NCBI GenBank assembly: GCA_021635425.1
Contig: JAJWOJ010000003.1
Span: 1 to 29,631 of the forward strand
Direction: 5' to 3'
Length of the DNA: 29,631 bases
From: Clostridiales bacterium
GTDB taxonomy: Bacteria; Bacillota; Clostridia; Christensenellales; Borkfalkiaceae
Shown piece after piece: positions 1 to 7,829 of this stretch; position 1 is the stretch's first letter, and every line of letters begins with the position of its first letter. Under the pieces are notes generated by a model. It was not told the DNA's origin. It worked only from the letters and a program-made list of their open reading frames with translations, and searched no databases. Both the position numbers and the translations under genes were made by a program.

Positions 1-521
1 GTGTGGAATGAGTCCTCAACGTTCATATAAGTGGTGAACGTTTCGAGATATTGTCTACCCGTGGAATAATCGCCGCCGATTTTGGTAATCGTCGGGTCGA
101 GATAAGTTACGTCAACCTGCATTTTGTTAAGGTGCGTGGTTGCGGTTTTGGAATACAAAGCGTAAATTTTGAATTCCACGCCGTAGCCCGAGTCGTTTTT
201 CACCGTGGCGACGATGTAGTTTTTGCCCGATGTACGAGCTTCATAATCTACGTCCGTGTCCGAAATTTTGGGGATAACGTATCTGAAAGACGCGCCCTCC
301 GAAAAATCGACCTTTTCGGAATAAGCAAGCGTCATTGCGCTTCCCGCCGTTCCCGTTGCCGTGGTGATTCCCTTGGACGTAGTTTTAGCCGTTACGCCCT
401 CTTCGGTCGTCGTGAACGCCGCAACGTCCGCCGCCGAAGCCTTAACGGTTGTAAATACCGCAAAAAGCGAGAGCGAAAGCGCGAGCGCAAGACAACATGC
501 GAGATACTTTCTGAATTTCAT
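1..521 (-). CDS. Secreted protein of unknown function, C-terminus outside window
   Basis: Last gene of the locus A operon that is visible; 173 codons are readable before the window edge. The start ATG is at 521, with an AAAAGGAGG ribosome binding site at 528-536 that overlaps the stop codon of the preceding gene, so translation is probably coupled. Residues 1-30 form a classical Sec signal peptide (MKFRKYLACC, then a Leu/Ala-rich core) ending in an ASA|AD signal peptidase I site. There is no lipobox cysteine at the cleavage point, unlike the two lipoproteins upstream, so the mature protein should be released or held by a C-terminal anchor that cannot be seen. The mature part is Thr- and Val-rich and looks beta-rich, as in sugar-binding or Ig-like modules, but I recognise no family. 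Its place behind two GH99-like lipoproteins suggests a role in glycan binding or degradation (inference). Confidence 0.8.
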   Translation of the reverse strand, partial: MKFRKYLACCLALALSLSLFAVFTTVKASAADVAAFTTTEEGVTAKTTSKGITTATGTAGSAMTLAYSEKVDFSEGASFRYVIPKISDTDVDYEARTSGKNYIVATVKNDSGYGVEFKIYALYSKTATTHLNKMQVDVTYLDPTITKIGGDYSTGRQYLETFTTYMNVEDSFH

Positions 522-534
522 AAAATTCCTCCTT

Positions 535-2547
535 TTATCCTTTAAAAGTATAATTCAATCTGCCGACGGGAGCCGATTCGCCCGTGATATAATAGGACGA
601 AATATCCGCGGGATCGGTTACGTTATCGGCAATTTTGAAGTTGATTTTGAAACTGCCCGTTATGCCGAGAGCTTTTTTCGAAACTCTGTACTGCATATAT
701 TTCCCGTTAACGCGGAAATCTGCGACTCCTTTCGCTTCGTAAGAAAGCTTCGAATTTCTGTAACTCAGTTTTTCGACGCTGCAATCGCCGCTATAAGACG
801 ACTGTCTGTTGATGAGATAATCATAACCATAGAAAGATCTGCTGTTTTGCTGACCTTCGACGTCTATAAGAAGGTTCATCCAGTTTTCCTTTTCTACGTT
901 TATTCTGATATCGTCCGCGCATCTGACGAGGAAATAGAGATAATCGTCGTCATGAGTTACGCGGATTTCTTCGATATCGTTCACTAAGCTGTTGTCTACG
1001 TAATTTTCGGTATTCGCGAAATTTTTGAAATTACGGTTAATTTCGCCCGTCATATCGAAATAAACGTCGCTTATCGCATTCCACTGCTTAAGACCTTTTG
1101 TAATATCGATAGCGTTTTTCGCCGAAGCGGCAAGTTCGCCCGCCTTACCTTTGTAGGTACGGGCGTTGCGCATAAGCGAAAGATAAACGTTATCGCCGTA
1201 GCCGCCCTTCATCATCTCGATATCGCGGGAATATTCTCTGTTTACCGTATCGACGAAGTATACGCGGTTCTTACCTTGGAGATATTTGTTGTTCATGCCG
1301 AGAGCCGCCGCGCTTTTGATCGCAACCCACTCGTTCCAGCCGGTGACGAAGGTGTATCTTACGTCTTTATCGATCGCGACAGCCCATTCTTCCTCGAAGT
1401 TGAGCGCGCTGTCGATAGCATCGTCCGAATGATCCGCGCCGTTTTTAGCCGTATAGCCTCTGCCGTACATCTCGTCGGCGAGTTCTTCGCTTAAAAGCGC
1501 GTCGGAGAAAGGCAAATGATTGTGCTGAGCAACAGATACGTTAATCGTTCCGTTTTCTCCGCCGAGAACTCTCTGTTCGGGCTTGTTCCAGTCCATCCAT
1601 GCAAGTCCGTTCTCCCACTGAGTGTTGTTCGGCCATACCGATTCCCAGAAATCGAAAAATTCAAGAATTTCCTTGTTCGTAACGTGGTTATTGCCCGAAC
1701 CCTCTCCGCAAGTGCTTGAAGGCTCGGTTATAGCAACGATCTTCGGCTTTCCGTCGGGCGCGAACCATAAATCTTTATAGTATCCGTTCTTGTAAATACC
1801 CTCTTTTTCGAGTTTGTTGTCCGAAGAAGTGGGTCTGCCCGAATACAGACGTTCGATAACGTCGCCGGAATTACTGTTCAGATAGAACATGAATTTGGGA
1901 ACGTTCCAGCCCGCGTCGTAAAGCTCCTGCATTATGGGAAGGATAACCGACACGACGTCGATATAATCGAATCCGTTTGTGCAATCGAACGCGATGAAAT
2001 CTATTCCCGCAAGGGTAAAAAGCTCCATCTGCTTACGGATTACCCAAGGGTCTTTACTGTTATAATAACCGTATAACGGCTCTCCCCAGAAATGATATTT
2101 GCCTAAGGGGCTTGCGGAGTTGTCGTTCGTACTCCAGAGCGAAGCGGGATCTTCGTCGATAAGCTTTGAAACGTCGTAAACCCCGTCCATCTGGCTGCCG
2201 TGCCAACCGAGCCAGGTGAAATAGAACAAGCCGACGTAACGGCGTTTGTCCGTTTTATAGCCGTCGATATAATCAACAGACCTGCCGTAATCGTCGGTCG
2301 TCTGAAGTTTATTGACGGTGCTTTGCTTGGTTGCCGAAGAAGCCTGAAGTTCTCCGTCTGCCGTAAATCCGTAAGACGGATTGTTGACGTCGCCTTTATC
2401 GATTGATGTTTTCACGGATTCCTCCTCTCTTTCGCCGATTGATTCCTTTCCCTGCGACGTTCCGCTTGTATTTCCGCACCCGAACGCCATGGTCGCCACA
2501 AAGACGAACGCAAGGATAAGCGACAATAATTTAATTTTCTTTTTCAT
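535..2547 (-). CDS. GH99/WbsX-like lipoprotein with CBM9-like C-terminal domain (paralogue 1)
   Basis: 670-residue lipoprotein. A signal peptide ends in the lipobox AFGC (lipidated Cys24), so it should sit on the outer face of the membrane. Residues about 103-470 look like a (beta/alpha)8 domain of the GH99/GH71/WbsX type: an early VGLFYFTWLG strand, GEPLYGYY at about 155-162, and VTGWNEW at 401-407, which matches the WNEW signature of that clan. The His-Glu-Gly that follows WNEW in true GH99 enzymes is replaced by VAI, so the exact family and substrate are open. Residues about 495-670 resemble a CBM9/DOMON-like beta-sandwich (DDDYLYFLVRCADD at about 533-546). It lies 12 bases downstream of its paralogue, with an AAGGAGG site in the gap. 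Function as an extracellular glycosidase is inferred from fold and operon context. A glycan-binding role without catalysis is the alternative. Confidence 0.78.
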   Translation of the reverse strand: MKKKIKLLSLILAFVFVATMAFGCGNTSGTSQGKESIGEREEESVKTSIDKGDVNNPSYGFTADGELQASSATKQSTVNKLQTTDDYGRSVDYIDGYKTDKRRYVGLFYFTWLGWHGSQMDGVYDVSKLIDEDPASLWSTNDNSASPLGKYHFWGEPLYGYYNSKDPWVIRKQMELFTLAGIDFIAFDCTNGFDYIDVVSVILPIMQELYDAGWNVPKFMFYLNSNSGDVIERLYSGRPTSSDNKLEKEGIYKNGYYKDLWFAPDGKPKIVAITEPSSTCGEGSGNNHVTNKEILEFFDFWESVWPNNTQWENGLAWMDWNKPEQRVLGGENGTINVSVAQHNHLPFSDALLSEELADEMYGRGYTAKNGADHSDDAIDSALNFEEEWAVAIDKDVRYTFVTGWNEWVAIKSAAALGMNNKYLQGKNRVYFVDTVNREYSRDIEMMKGGYGDNVYLSLMRNARTYKGKAGELAASAKNAIDITKGLKQWNAISDVYFDMTGEINRNFKNFANTENYVDNSLVNDIEEIRVTHDDDYLYFLVRCADDIRINVEKENWMNLLIDVEGQQNSRSFYGYDYLINRQSSYSGDCSVEKLSYRNSKLSYEAKGVADFRVNGKYMQYRVSKKALGITGSFKINFKIADNVTDPADISSYYITGESAPVGRLNYTFKG

Positions 2548-2559
2548 CTGTTTTCCTCC

Positions 2560-4344
2560 TTAATCAAAATACCCGTAGGTGTAAGACAGTCTGCCGACAG
2601 GCGCGCTGTCTCCCTGAATATAGAAGTTCATAACGTCCGACGCGTCTACGTTATCCGAAACTTTGAACCTTATCGCGGGAAGTTCTCCCGTCTGCCCGAT
2701 AAGGGCAAGAGGTACGGCAACCGTCATCACGTTTCCGCTAACGTGAATCTCGCAATCGCCCACGGTACTGTACTTTCCGTTTTCGATTTTCGAGAGTTTG
2801 CCGTATTCGCGGTTGATGACGTAATCGTAACCGATTCCGTCTTTTTTCGTTCCGATCCGAATGTTCATCCAGCTCTTATCTCCGTTTTCGTAAGGCGTGA
2901 TGTCCGCCGCCGTTTCAACGCGGAAATACATCTTTTCCGAGTCGTGCGCGACTTTGACGGATGCGATATCGTTTCTCGCCGTGTCGTCCGTAAGCATCGC
3001 GTTTCCGAGATAATTTCTGTAATTTCTGTTCATCGCTTCGCCTATAAAATCGGGATAGCTTCTTACGCCGTTCCAACCGTTATCCGAAGCGACGTCGATT
3101 GTTTTTTGCGGAAGTTTGTATTTCACGGGGTCACTGTATTTAAACGCGCGGATGTTTTTGAAAAGCTGAAGATAATAATTGTCTCCGTAACCGCCCTTCA
3201 TCATTTCGATATCGCGGGAATACTCCTCGTTGAATGTATCTACGAAATATACGCCCGTGACGTTCGCGAATTTAATCGCTATCCACTCGTTCCAACCCGT
3301 TACGAAAACGTTATTAACAGCGTCCTCGCCCGTTTTGGGAGCGTTTAAAGCAGTATCCCACTGAAATTGAAAATTTATACCTTTATCGGTCTGCCCTTCA
3401 AGGTTGACAAACTCCTTCTGGCTGAAATTTCTGCCCCAGTTGGCATCCTTCAGGCTCATTTTGCCCGCCGTGTGCTGTGCGACCGAAACGCTCATCGTTC
3501 CGCTGTGGTTTTTCTGCGGATAAGTCCAGCTCATCCACGGAAAAGCTTCGTCGTCCTGATAAACGGCGTCGGGCCACTGCGTATCGCGGATCTGGAAAAA
3601 GTCGAGATAAACTTTATCTTCGGGCTTGCTCTCATCGAAATAGAGATCGTTGCTCATGATAATGGGCTTTCCGTTCGGGCAGTACCACAAGTTCGGATAA
3701 TAGCAATCGGAAGTGTTTTCGTCGTAATACGAAGCGTAAAGCCGTTTTACAACGTCGTAGGTGCGAGCATTTGTCATGAATCCGACCTTCGGCACGTCCC
3801 AACCCTGCTTCTGATACTTATCGAGAACGGGAAGCATTACGTGAAGAACGTTGTCGTAAGTGACGGCGTTTGTTACGTCGAACAAAAGATAATCGATGCC
3901 GATCATCGTGAAAAGCTCGACGTGTCTCGTGATTACCCACGGATCTGCGGAGTGGTAATACCCGTATAAGGGTTCGCCCCAGAAATGGTAAGTGTTTGCC
4001 GGGCTTTCTTCGCTGTCCTCCGACCAGAGCGAATCGGGATCGTTCTCTTCGAGATAGGACACGTCGTAAATCTTACTGCCGGAAGCATGCGCCCCGAGCC
4101 AGAGGAAATAGAAAAGCCCTACGTCGCGCGATTCCTCGCCGTCTCCCGCAAGGGTAACGCGCCCTAACGCGTCTACGGACGAGATTGAATTACGAGCGAA
4201 CTCGTAATCGTTTAAATTTCTGTTATCGTCTACGGCTTCGACGGGTACGGACTCGGAAGCGGAATTTTTCTTTCCGCACGCCGCCAACGAAAAGACTATC
4301 AGGGCGGAAAGCCCTATACATACGGTTTTCTTAAAATTTATCAT
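2560..4344 (-). CDS. GH99/WbsX-like lipoprotein with CBM9-like C-terminal domain (paralogue 2)
   Basis: 594-residue lipoprotein with lipobox LAAC (Cys23). It has the same architecture as the next gene: VGLFYFLWLG at about 75-84, GEPLYGYYHS at about 123-132, VTGWNEW at 348-354, then a shared block NEEYSRDIEMMKGGYGDN at about 372-389. The C-terminal CBM9-like sandwich (about 420-594) ends in the shared SAPVGRLSYT. The shared blocks and adjacency point to tandem duplication followed by divergence. The linker after the lipid anchor is shorter than in paralogue 1. Only 2 bases separate it from the permease stop codon, and its ribosome binding site (AAAGGG) lies inside the end of the permease gene, so it is translated as part of the transporter operon. 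That coupling suggests its product releases the sugar which the transporter imports (inference). Confidence 0.78.
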   Translation of the reverse strand: MINFKKTVCIGLSALIVFSLAACGKKNSASESVPVEAVDDNRNLNDYEFARNSISSVDALGRVTLAGDGEESRDVGLFYFLWLGAHASGSKIYDVSYLEENDPDSLWSEDSEESPANTYHFWGEPLYGYYHSADPWVITRHVELFTMIGIDYLLFDVTNAVTYDNVLHVMLPVLDKYQKQGWDVPKVGFMTNARTYDVVKRLYASYYDENTSDCYYPNLWYCPNGKPIIMSNDLYFDESKPEDKVYLDFFQIRDTQWPDAVYQDDEAFPWMSWTYPQKNHSGTMSVSVAQHTAGKMSLKDANWGRNFSQKEFVNLEGQTDKGINFQFQWDTALNAPKTGEDAVNNVFVTGWNEWIAIKFANVTGVYFVDTFNEEYSRDIEMMKGGYGDNYYLQLFKNIRAFKYSDPVKYKLPQKTIDVASDNGWNGVRSYPDFIGEAMNRNYRNYLGNAMLTDDTARNDIASVKVAHDSEKMYFRVETAADITPYENGDKSWMNIRIGTKKDGIGYDYVINREYGKLSKIENGKYSTVGDCEIHVSGNVMTVAVPLALIGQTGELPAIRFKVSDNVDASDVMNFYIQGDSAPVGRLSYTYGYFD

Positions 4345-4346
4345 TT

Positions 4347-5237
4347 TTACCCTTTGAGTGCCGAAACGGCAACGCCGTCTATAAGCTGTTTTTGGAATAT
4401 TACGAACAAAACCGTCGGGAAGAAGGACATGAAAAGTCCTGCCGCCATTTTAAGATTGGCTTTGTCGGGCGTAACGAACGTGTAGATAGAATCTTTGAAA
4501 ATCGCATAAGCGAGCGTTTCTTTGCCTTCCGCGCTCATGTAGATGAGCGGTCCGTAGAAATCGCTCCACCCCGCGTTGAACACGGCGATGACGATATACA
4601 CGAGGACGGGAACGCAAAGGGGGAGGGTTACTTTGAAATATCTTACGAACGGATTCGCCCCGTCGATTTTAGCCGCTTCCTCGAGTTCGTAAGGAACGCC
4701 AGTCATATACTGCCTTATAAGGAAGATGTAAATCGCGCCGCCGCCGAATAAGTTCGGAAGAGTGAGCGGCAGGATCGTGTCGAGCCAGCCGAACTTCGCG
4801 AACATAACGTATAAAGGTATCTGCGTAACGGTACCGGGGAGCATCATCGTCCCAAGCATGCACGCGAAAATGACGTTTTTGCCGATAAATTTGTATTTTG
4901 CGAATCCATACGCAACAAAGGAAGCGGAAATGGGAATCGCGATGATGTTGAACCCTACGATCTTGAGCGTCTGCATCAGATATTTGAAATAATTCTGAGC
5001 CGTGAAAAGCTGCACGAACGCTTCAAGCGAAAAGGGGTGCGGGATGAGTTCGATAGGTATAAGCTGAACCTGCGCGCTCGTCATGAACGCCCTTAAAAAC
5101 ATATATAAATAAGGGATGCAGAGGACGAATGCGAGAATGCTCATTCCGAGATAGATAAACGTGCGGGATATAACCGTTTTCGCGATGTCCGCGCCCGTTC
5201 TTTTTTTTGTGAAATATTTAGTAGTAGCGTCAATCAT
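4347..5237 (-). CDS. Sugar ABC transporter permease, MalG-like (locus A)
   Basis: 296-residue inner-membrane permease of a CUT1-type carbohydrate importer. Hydrophobic segments are visible near residues 26-50, 90-112, 120-140, 155-175, 205-225 and 262-282, the six expected for MalG-type subunits. The EAA loop that contacts the ATPase is EAAKIDGANPF at 187-197. The C-terminus (KQLIDGVAVSALKG) is typical of MalG relatives. The start codon overlaps the stop of the upstream permease by one base (TAATG), so the two are translationally coupled and presumably form a heterodimer. No ATPase gene accompanies it; a shared MsmX-type ATPase encoded elsewhere is the usual solution in Gram-positive bacteria. 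The substrate cannot be read from sequence but is probably an oligosaccharide released by the downstream GH99-like lipoproteins. Confidence 0.93.
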   Translation of the reverse strand: MIDATTKYFTKKRTGADIAKTVISRTFIYLGMSILAFVLCIPYLYMFLRAFMTSAQVQLIPIELIPHPFSLEAFVQLFTAQNYFKYLMQTLKIVGFNIIAIPISASFVAYGFAKYKFIGKNVIFACMLGTMMLPGTVTQIPLYVMFAKFGWLDTILPLTLPNLFGGGAIYIFLIRQYMTGVPYELEEAAKIDGANPFVRYFKVTLPLCVPVLVYIVIAVFNAGWSDFYGPLIYMSAEGKETLAYAIFKDSIYTFVTPDKANLKMAAGLFMSFFPTVLFVIFQKQLIDGVAVSALKG

Positions 5238-6175
5238 TATTCATCCCCCGTATAAACCCATTTGTTGGTTTTGAAAGTGATGAACGTTAAAATCGCTATC
5301 ACGACAAACAGTACCCATGCGACAGCCGAAGCGTAACCGTAATACCCGGAAGAAAATTCCGTGTAGATTTTAACCGCGATGAAGTAAAGGGAATCCCCTT
5401 CGCCTCTGCCCCCGTTGGGAGCGTAAACCATCGTGGCGTTTGTCTGCAACGCGCCGATTATGCTCGTTATCAGGTTGTAGAAAATCATCGGCGTGGACAT
5501 GGGAATGGTTATTTTAAACACTCTCGTAAGAACCCCCGCGCCGTCGATTTTAGCCGCCTCGTAAAGCCCTTGCGGGATATTTTTCAAGGCGGAAAGCCAT
5601 AAAATCATGCTCGCGCCTATCGTCCAGAAGTTCATTAAAATTGCCGAGAACATCGCCGTTTTTTCCGATGTGAAAAACGGGAACGGCTCTTTTTTGCCGA
5701 GGGCTTTCAAAACGGCGTTGAAAAGTCCGAAATTGGTGTTGTCGAACATCTGCGAGAAGATTACGCCCGAAATAACCCCCGGGATAACGACGGGCAGATA
5801 ATACAGCACTCTGAAAACTTTCACTCCGCGGAGCTTCTGATTGACGATAACCGCTAAAAAGTAAGAGAGGAAGAGGTTTAAAGGTACGGTTATAACCGCG
5901 TAAAGAAAAGTGTTGCCGAATACCTTAAACACCTCTTCTCTGTCGTCCGTGAACATCATTTTGAAGTTGCCGAAGCCGATAAACTCGTAAACCGAAACGT
6001 CGTTATACCGATGAAAACTGTAAATAAGCGATTTCAAAACGGGATAAAGCGTGAATACAAGCATACCGATAACGAGCGGCAAAACAAAAATCCACCCGGG
6101 AATGCTGCTTTTAATTTTCTTTGCGAGAGCTTTTTTCCCGTTTTCGGAAAAAACTCCCTTTTCCGTTAATTTCAT
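5237..6175 (-). CDS. Sugar ABC transporter permease, MalF-like (locus A)
   Basis: 312-residue permease of the CUT1 type, partner of the downstream MalG-like subunit. It has a basic cytoplasmic N-terminus, a first membrane segment at about 27-45 (PGWIFVLPLVIGML), and further segments near 87-110, 122-142, 175-195, 228-245 and 283-300. The EAA loop reads EAAKIDGAGVLTRVFKITIP from residue 206. Its start lies 16 bases downstream of the stop of the solute-binding protein gene, and it ends in a one-base TAATG overlap with the next gene. The order binding protein, MalF-like, MalG-like is the standard arrangement for Gram-positive oligosaccharide importers. No large MalF-type periplasmic loop is present, as expected for a bacterium without an outer membrane. 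Confidence 0.93.
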   Translation of the reverse strand: MKLTEKGVFSENGKKALAKKIKSSIPGWIFVLPLVIGMLVFTLYPVLKSLIYSFHRYNDVSVYEFIGFGNFKMMFTDDREEVFKVFGNTFLYAVITVPLNLFLSYFLAVIVNQKLRGVKVFRVLYYLPVVIPGVISGVIFSQMFDNTNFGLFNAVLKALGKKEPFPFFTSEKTAMFSAILMNFWTIGASMILWLSALKNIPQGLYEAAKIDGAGVLTRVFKITIPMSTPMIFYNLITSIIGALQTNATMVYAPNGGRGEGDSLYFIAVKIYTEFSSGYYGYASAVAWVLFVVIAILTFITFKTNKWVYTGDE

Positions 6176-6191
6176 TAAGACGCTCCGAAAA

Positions 6192-7646
6192 TTATTTTAC
6201 GATAGACGCTTTTTTAAGGTTAGAAAGAGCCTCGCCGATGCACTTATCTGCCGTAAGCGACGGTTTTCCGTCCGCGCCGTATTTCATTATGTCGGAAACG
6301 AAGTTGGAGCATACGCCCAAAAGCCCTGCTTTCGTCGTAGCCTGGAAGTTAAGGAAGAAACCTTCGGAATAGTTCCTCTCCGTCTCATAAGTGGTTGCGG
6401 CAAGGTTGATATCTCTGAAACCTTCGCCCCATGCAGCCGTATTGTAATCCTGAAGGTCTGCTCTTACGGAAGGAGTGTTCATGCCTGCTTTTGCAAGGGC
6501 GTTCTGTCCGTCTGCGCTGAGCATAAAGGAAAGGAACTGCCATGCAAGGTCTCTCTTCGATTCCGCTATGCCGGAATAGATTCCGTAACCGGGAACGCCG
6601 TAACCCGTAACGCCTTTTTCGCCGTTGATTACGGGGAAGGTTACGATATCGTAATTTTCGCCGATAAATCCTTTGTATTTCTTGATTGCCGAAGAAGAAT
6701 GGAAAAGCATTGCGCCGCTTCCGTTTTCATAGTTCGCGCCGCCGCCGTTCGTGGGAGCTATAATCTTCTTTTCAACGAGCGTGCGGATCATTTCGATAGT
6801 AGTGCGCGTTGCTTCGCTGTCAAGAGTCCATTTTCCGTTTTCATAGAACGTTGCGCCGTTGGATTTGAAGAGCGAAAACAATACGGGCGACCATGTAAAC
6901 GAAGCGTCTAAGACATATCTGCCGTTGGCAGCCGTCCAGCCCTGCGCGTCGTAATAAGCGCGGACAGCTTCGCAAACTTTAACGAAATCGTCCCACGTCC
7001 AGCCGTTTTTAACGGTTGCAAGCGTAACGCTCTTATCGGGTCTGCCGTCCCACTCCAAAGCCGCTTTAACGTACTTCATGTTGAGGTGGGTAACGATTCT
7101 GTCCGAACTTCTCGGGATAAAATACTGCGCGCCCGAATAATCTTTCTGTCCGAGCTTCATTGCGCCCGGAACAAACTGCTCCGACCAGGTAGCAGCAGAG
7201 GTTGAGTCTGCGGGCGTATATGCCGCGTTTTCAGCGTTTATATAAGGATCGAGATTAAGATAGAGATTGCTCGAGATGAAACGGAATGATTCGGTTTCGC
7301 TCGTGTAGAAGATGTCGGGAATATTCTTCGCCGTAACTCTTCCTACAACCGCGCTTGCATAATCCGTTCCCGAAATACGCACGGGTTCAATCGTAACGTT
7401 TGGGAAAATCTGATTGAAAGCTTTGCCGAGCGCGTTTACAAGGTCTGTTTCATAAGGATCTGCGGTTACGCCTACGGTCAACGTAGCCGTTTGGTTATAG
7501 TCTTCGTCCGTCATGTCGATGTTGACGGAATAGCCGGCAGACTCACCCGTCGTGCCGCTGTTGTCGGGCTGATTCGGCTTGCCGCATCCCCCAAAGCACA
7601 TCAGCGAAAACGCACATGCAATGATAAGCGCAAGTAATTTTTTCAT
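6192..7646 (-). CDS. Extracellular sugar-binding lipoprotein of ABC transporter (locus A)
   Basis: 484-residue family 1 extracellular solute-binding protein. The signal peptide ends in the lipobox FGGC (Cys21), so the mature protein is lipid-anchored outside the membrane. The following region has the TLTVGVTADPYETDLVNALGK pattern and the IPDIFYTSE segment typical of CUT1 binding proteins (lobe I). The C-terminal half contains the usual LAWQFLSFMLSADGQNALAK segment found in this family. The start ATG has an AGGAGG site at 7652-7657, and the candidate LacI operator begins 3 bases upstream of that site. It is the first gene of the locus A transport operon and delivers sugar to the two permeases that follow. 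Substrate unknown. Confidence 0.92.
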   Translation of the reverse strand: MKKLLALIIACAFSLMCFGGCGKPNQPDNSGTTGESAGYSVNIDMTDEDYNQTATLTVGVTADPYETDLVNALGKAFNQIFPNVTIEPVRISGTDYASAVVGRVTAKNIPDIFYTSETESFRFISSNLYLNLDPYINAENAAYTPADSTSAATWSEQFVPGAMKLGQKDYSGAQYFIPRSSDRIVTHLNMKYVKAALEWDGRPDKSVTLATVKNGWTWDDFVKVCEAVRAYYDAQGWTAANGRYVLDASFTWSPVLFSLFKSNGATFYENGKWTLDSEATRTTIEMIRTLVEKKIIAPTNGGGANYENGSGAMLFHSSSAIKKYKGFIGENYDIVTFPVINGEKGVTGYGVPGYGIYSGIAESKRDLAWQFLSFMLSADGQNALAKAGMNTPSVRADLQDYNTAAWGEGFRDINLAATTYETERNYSEGFFLNFQATTKAGLLGVCSNFVSDIMKYGADGKPSLTADKCIGEALSNLKKASIVK

Positions 7647-7660
7647 TTTTGCCTCCTGTA

Positions 7661-7674
7661 ATGACTCGCGTCAT
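7661..7674. promoter_or_regulatory. Candidate LacI-family operator, copy 1
   Basis: ATGACTCGCGTCAT: perfect 5-base arms ATGAC/GTCAT around TCGC with a central CG, the layout typical of LacI-family operators. It sits 3 bases upstream of the ribosome binding site of the solute-binding protein gene. The core TGACTCGCGTCA recurs exactly at 8942-8953 behind the promoter of the adjacent LacI-type gene. Binding at this place would block elongation rather than promoter access. That it is bound by the neighbouring regulator is inference. Confidence 0.75.
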
Positions 7675-7689
7675 ATTTGATGATTTATT

Positions 7690-7713
7690 AAAAAGAATGG
7701 AAACATTCTTTTT
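7690..7713. repeat. Perfect hairpin in leader of the locus A transport operon
   Basis: AAAAAGAATG and CATTCTTTTT form a perfect 10-base-pair stem around a GAAA loop (TTTC on the minus strand). Read on the minus strand it ends in TTTTT and could be a weak, AT-rich terminator or attenuator between the regulator gene and the transport operon. It lies 16 bases upstream of the candidate operator. No convincing -10/-35 pair was found between it and the start codon. Confidence 0.6.
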
Positions 7714-7739
7714 GGCTTGTTTCATTCCCAAATAAGGGA

Positions 7740-7785
7740 TTTTGCTTGGGGCGGAACTTCCAAGCAAAAGAGGATATCCTCTTTT
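7740..7785. terminator. Two overlapping perfect inverted repeats downstream of the LacI-type gene
   Basis: TTTTGCTTGG (7740-7749) and CCAAGCAAAA (7760-7769) form a perfect 10-base-pair stem with a 10-base loop. AAAAGAGGATATCCTCTTTT (7766-7785) is a perfect 20-base palindrome. The two share four bases (7766-7769), so in RNA the outer ends of the two stems compete. On the plus strand the palindrome is followed by more T; on the minus strand it ends in TTTT. The likely job is to end or attenuate the regulator transcript 45 bases past its stop codon. It could also be an insertion remnant. Confidence 0.5.
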
Positions 7786-7829
7786 TTTTCCGTAGTTGAG
7801 TTAAAACGTTTTTGTCCGCTTTTATAAAT

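Noticed and set aside
361..987. Plus-strand open frame of 208 codons
   Set aside because: It is antisense to the secreted protein and GH99-like gene, has no ribosome binding site and shows no recognisable protein features.
6051..6911. Plus-strand open frame of 286 codons
   Set aside because: It is antisense to the end of a permease gene and the binding protein gene, both of which are certain; Arg/Cys/Phe-rich shadow composition.
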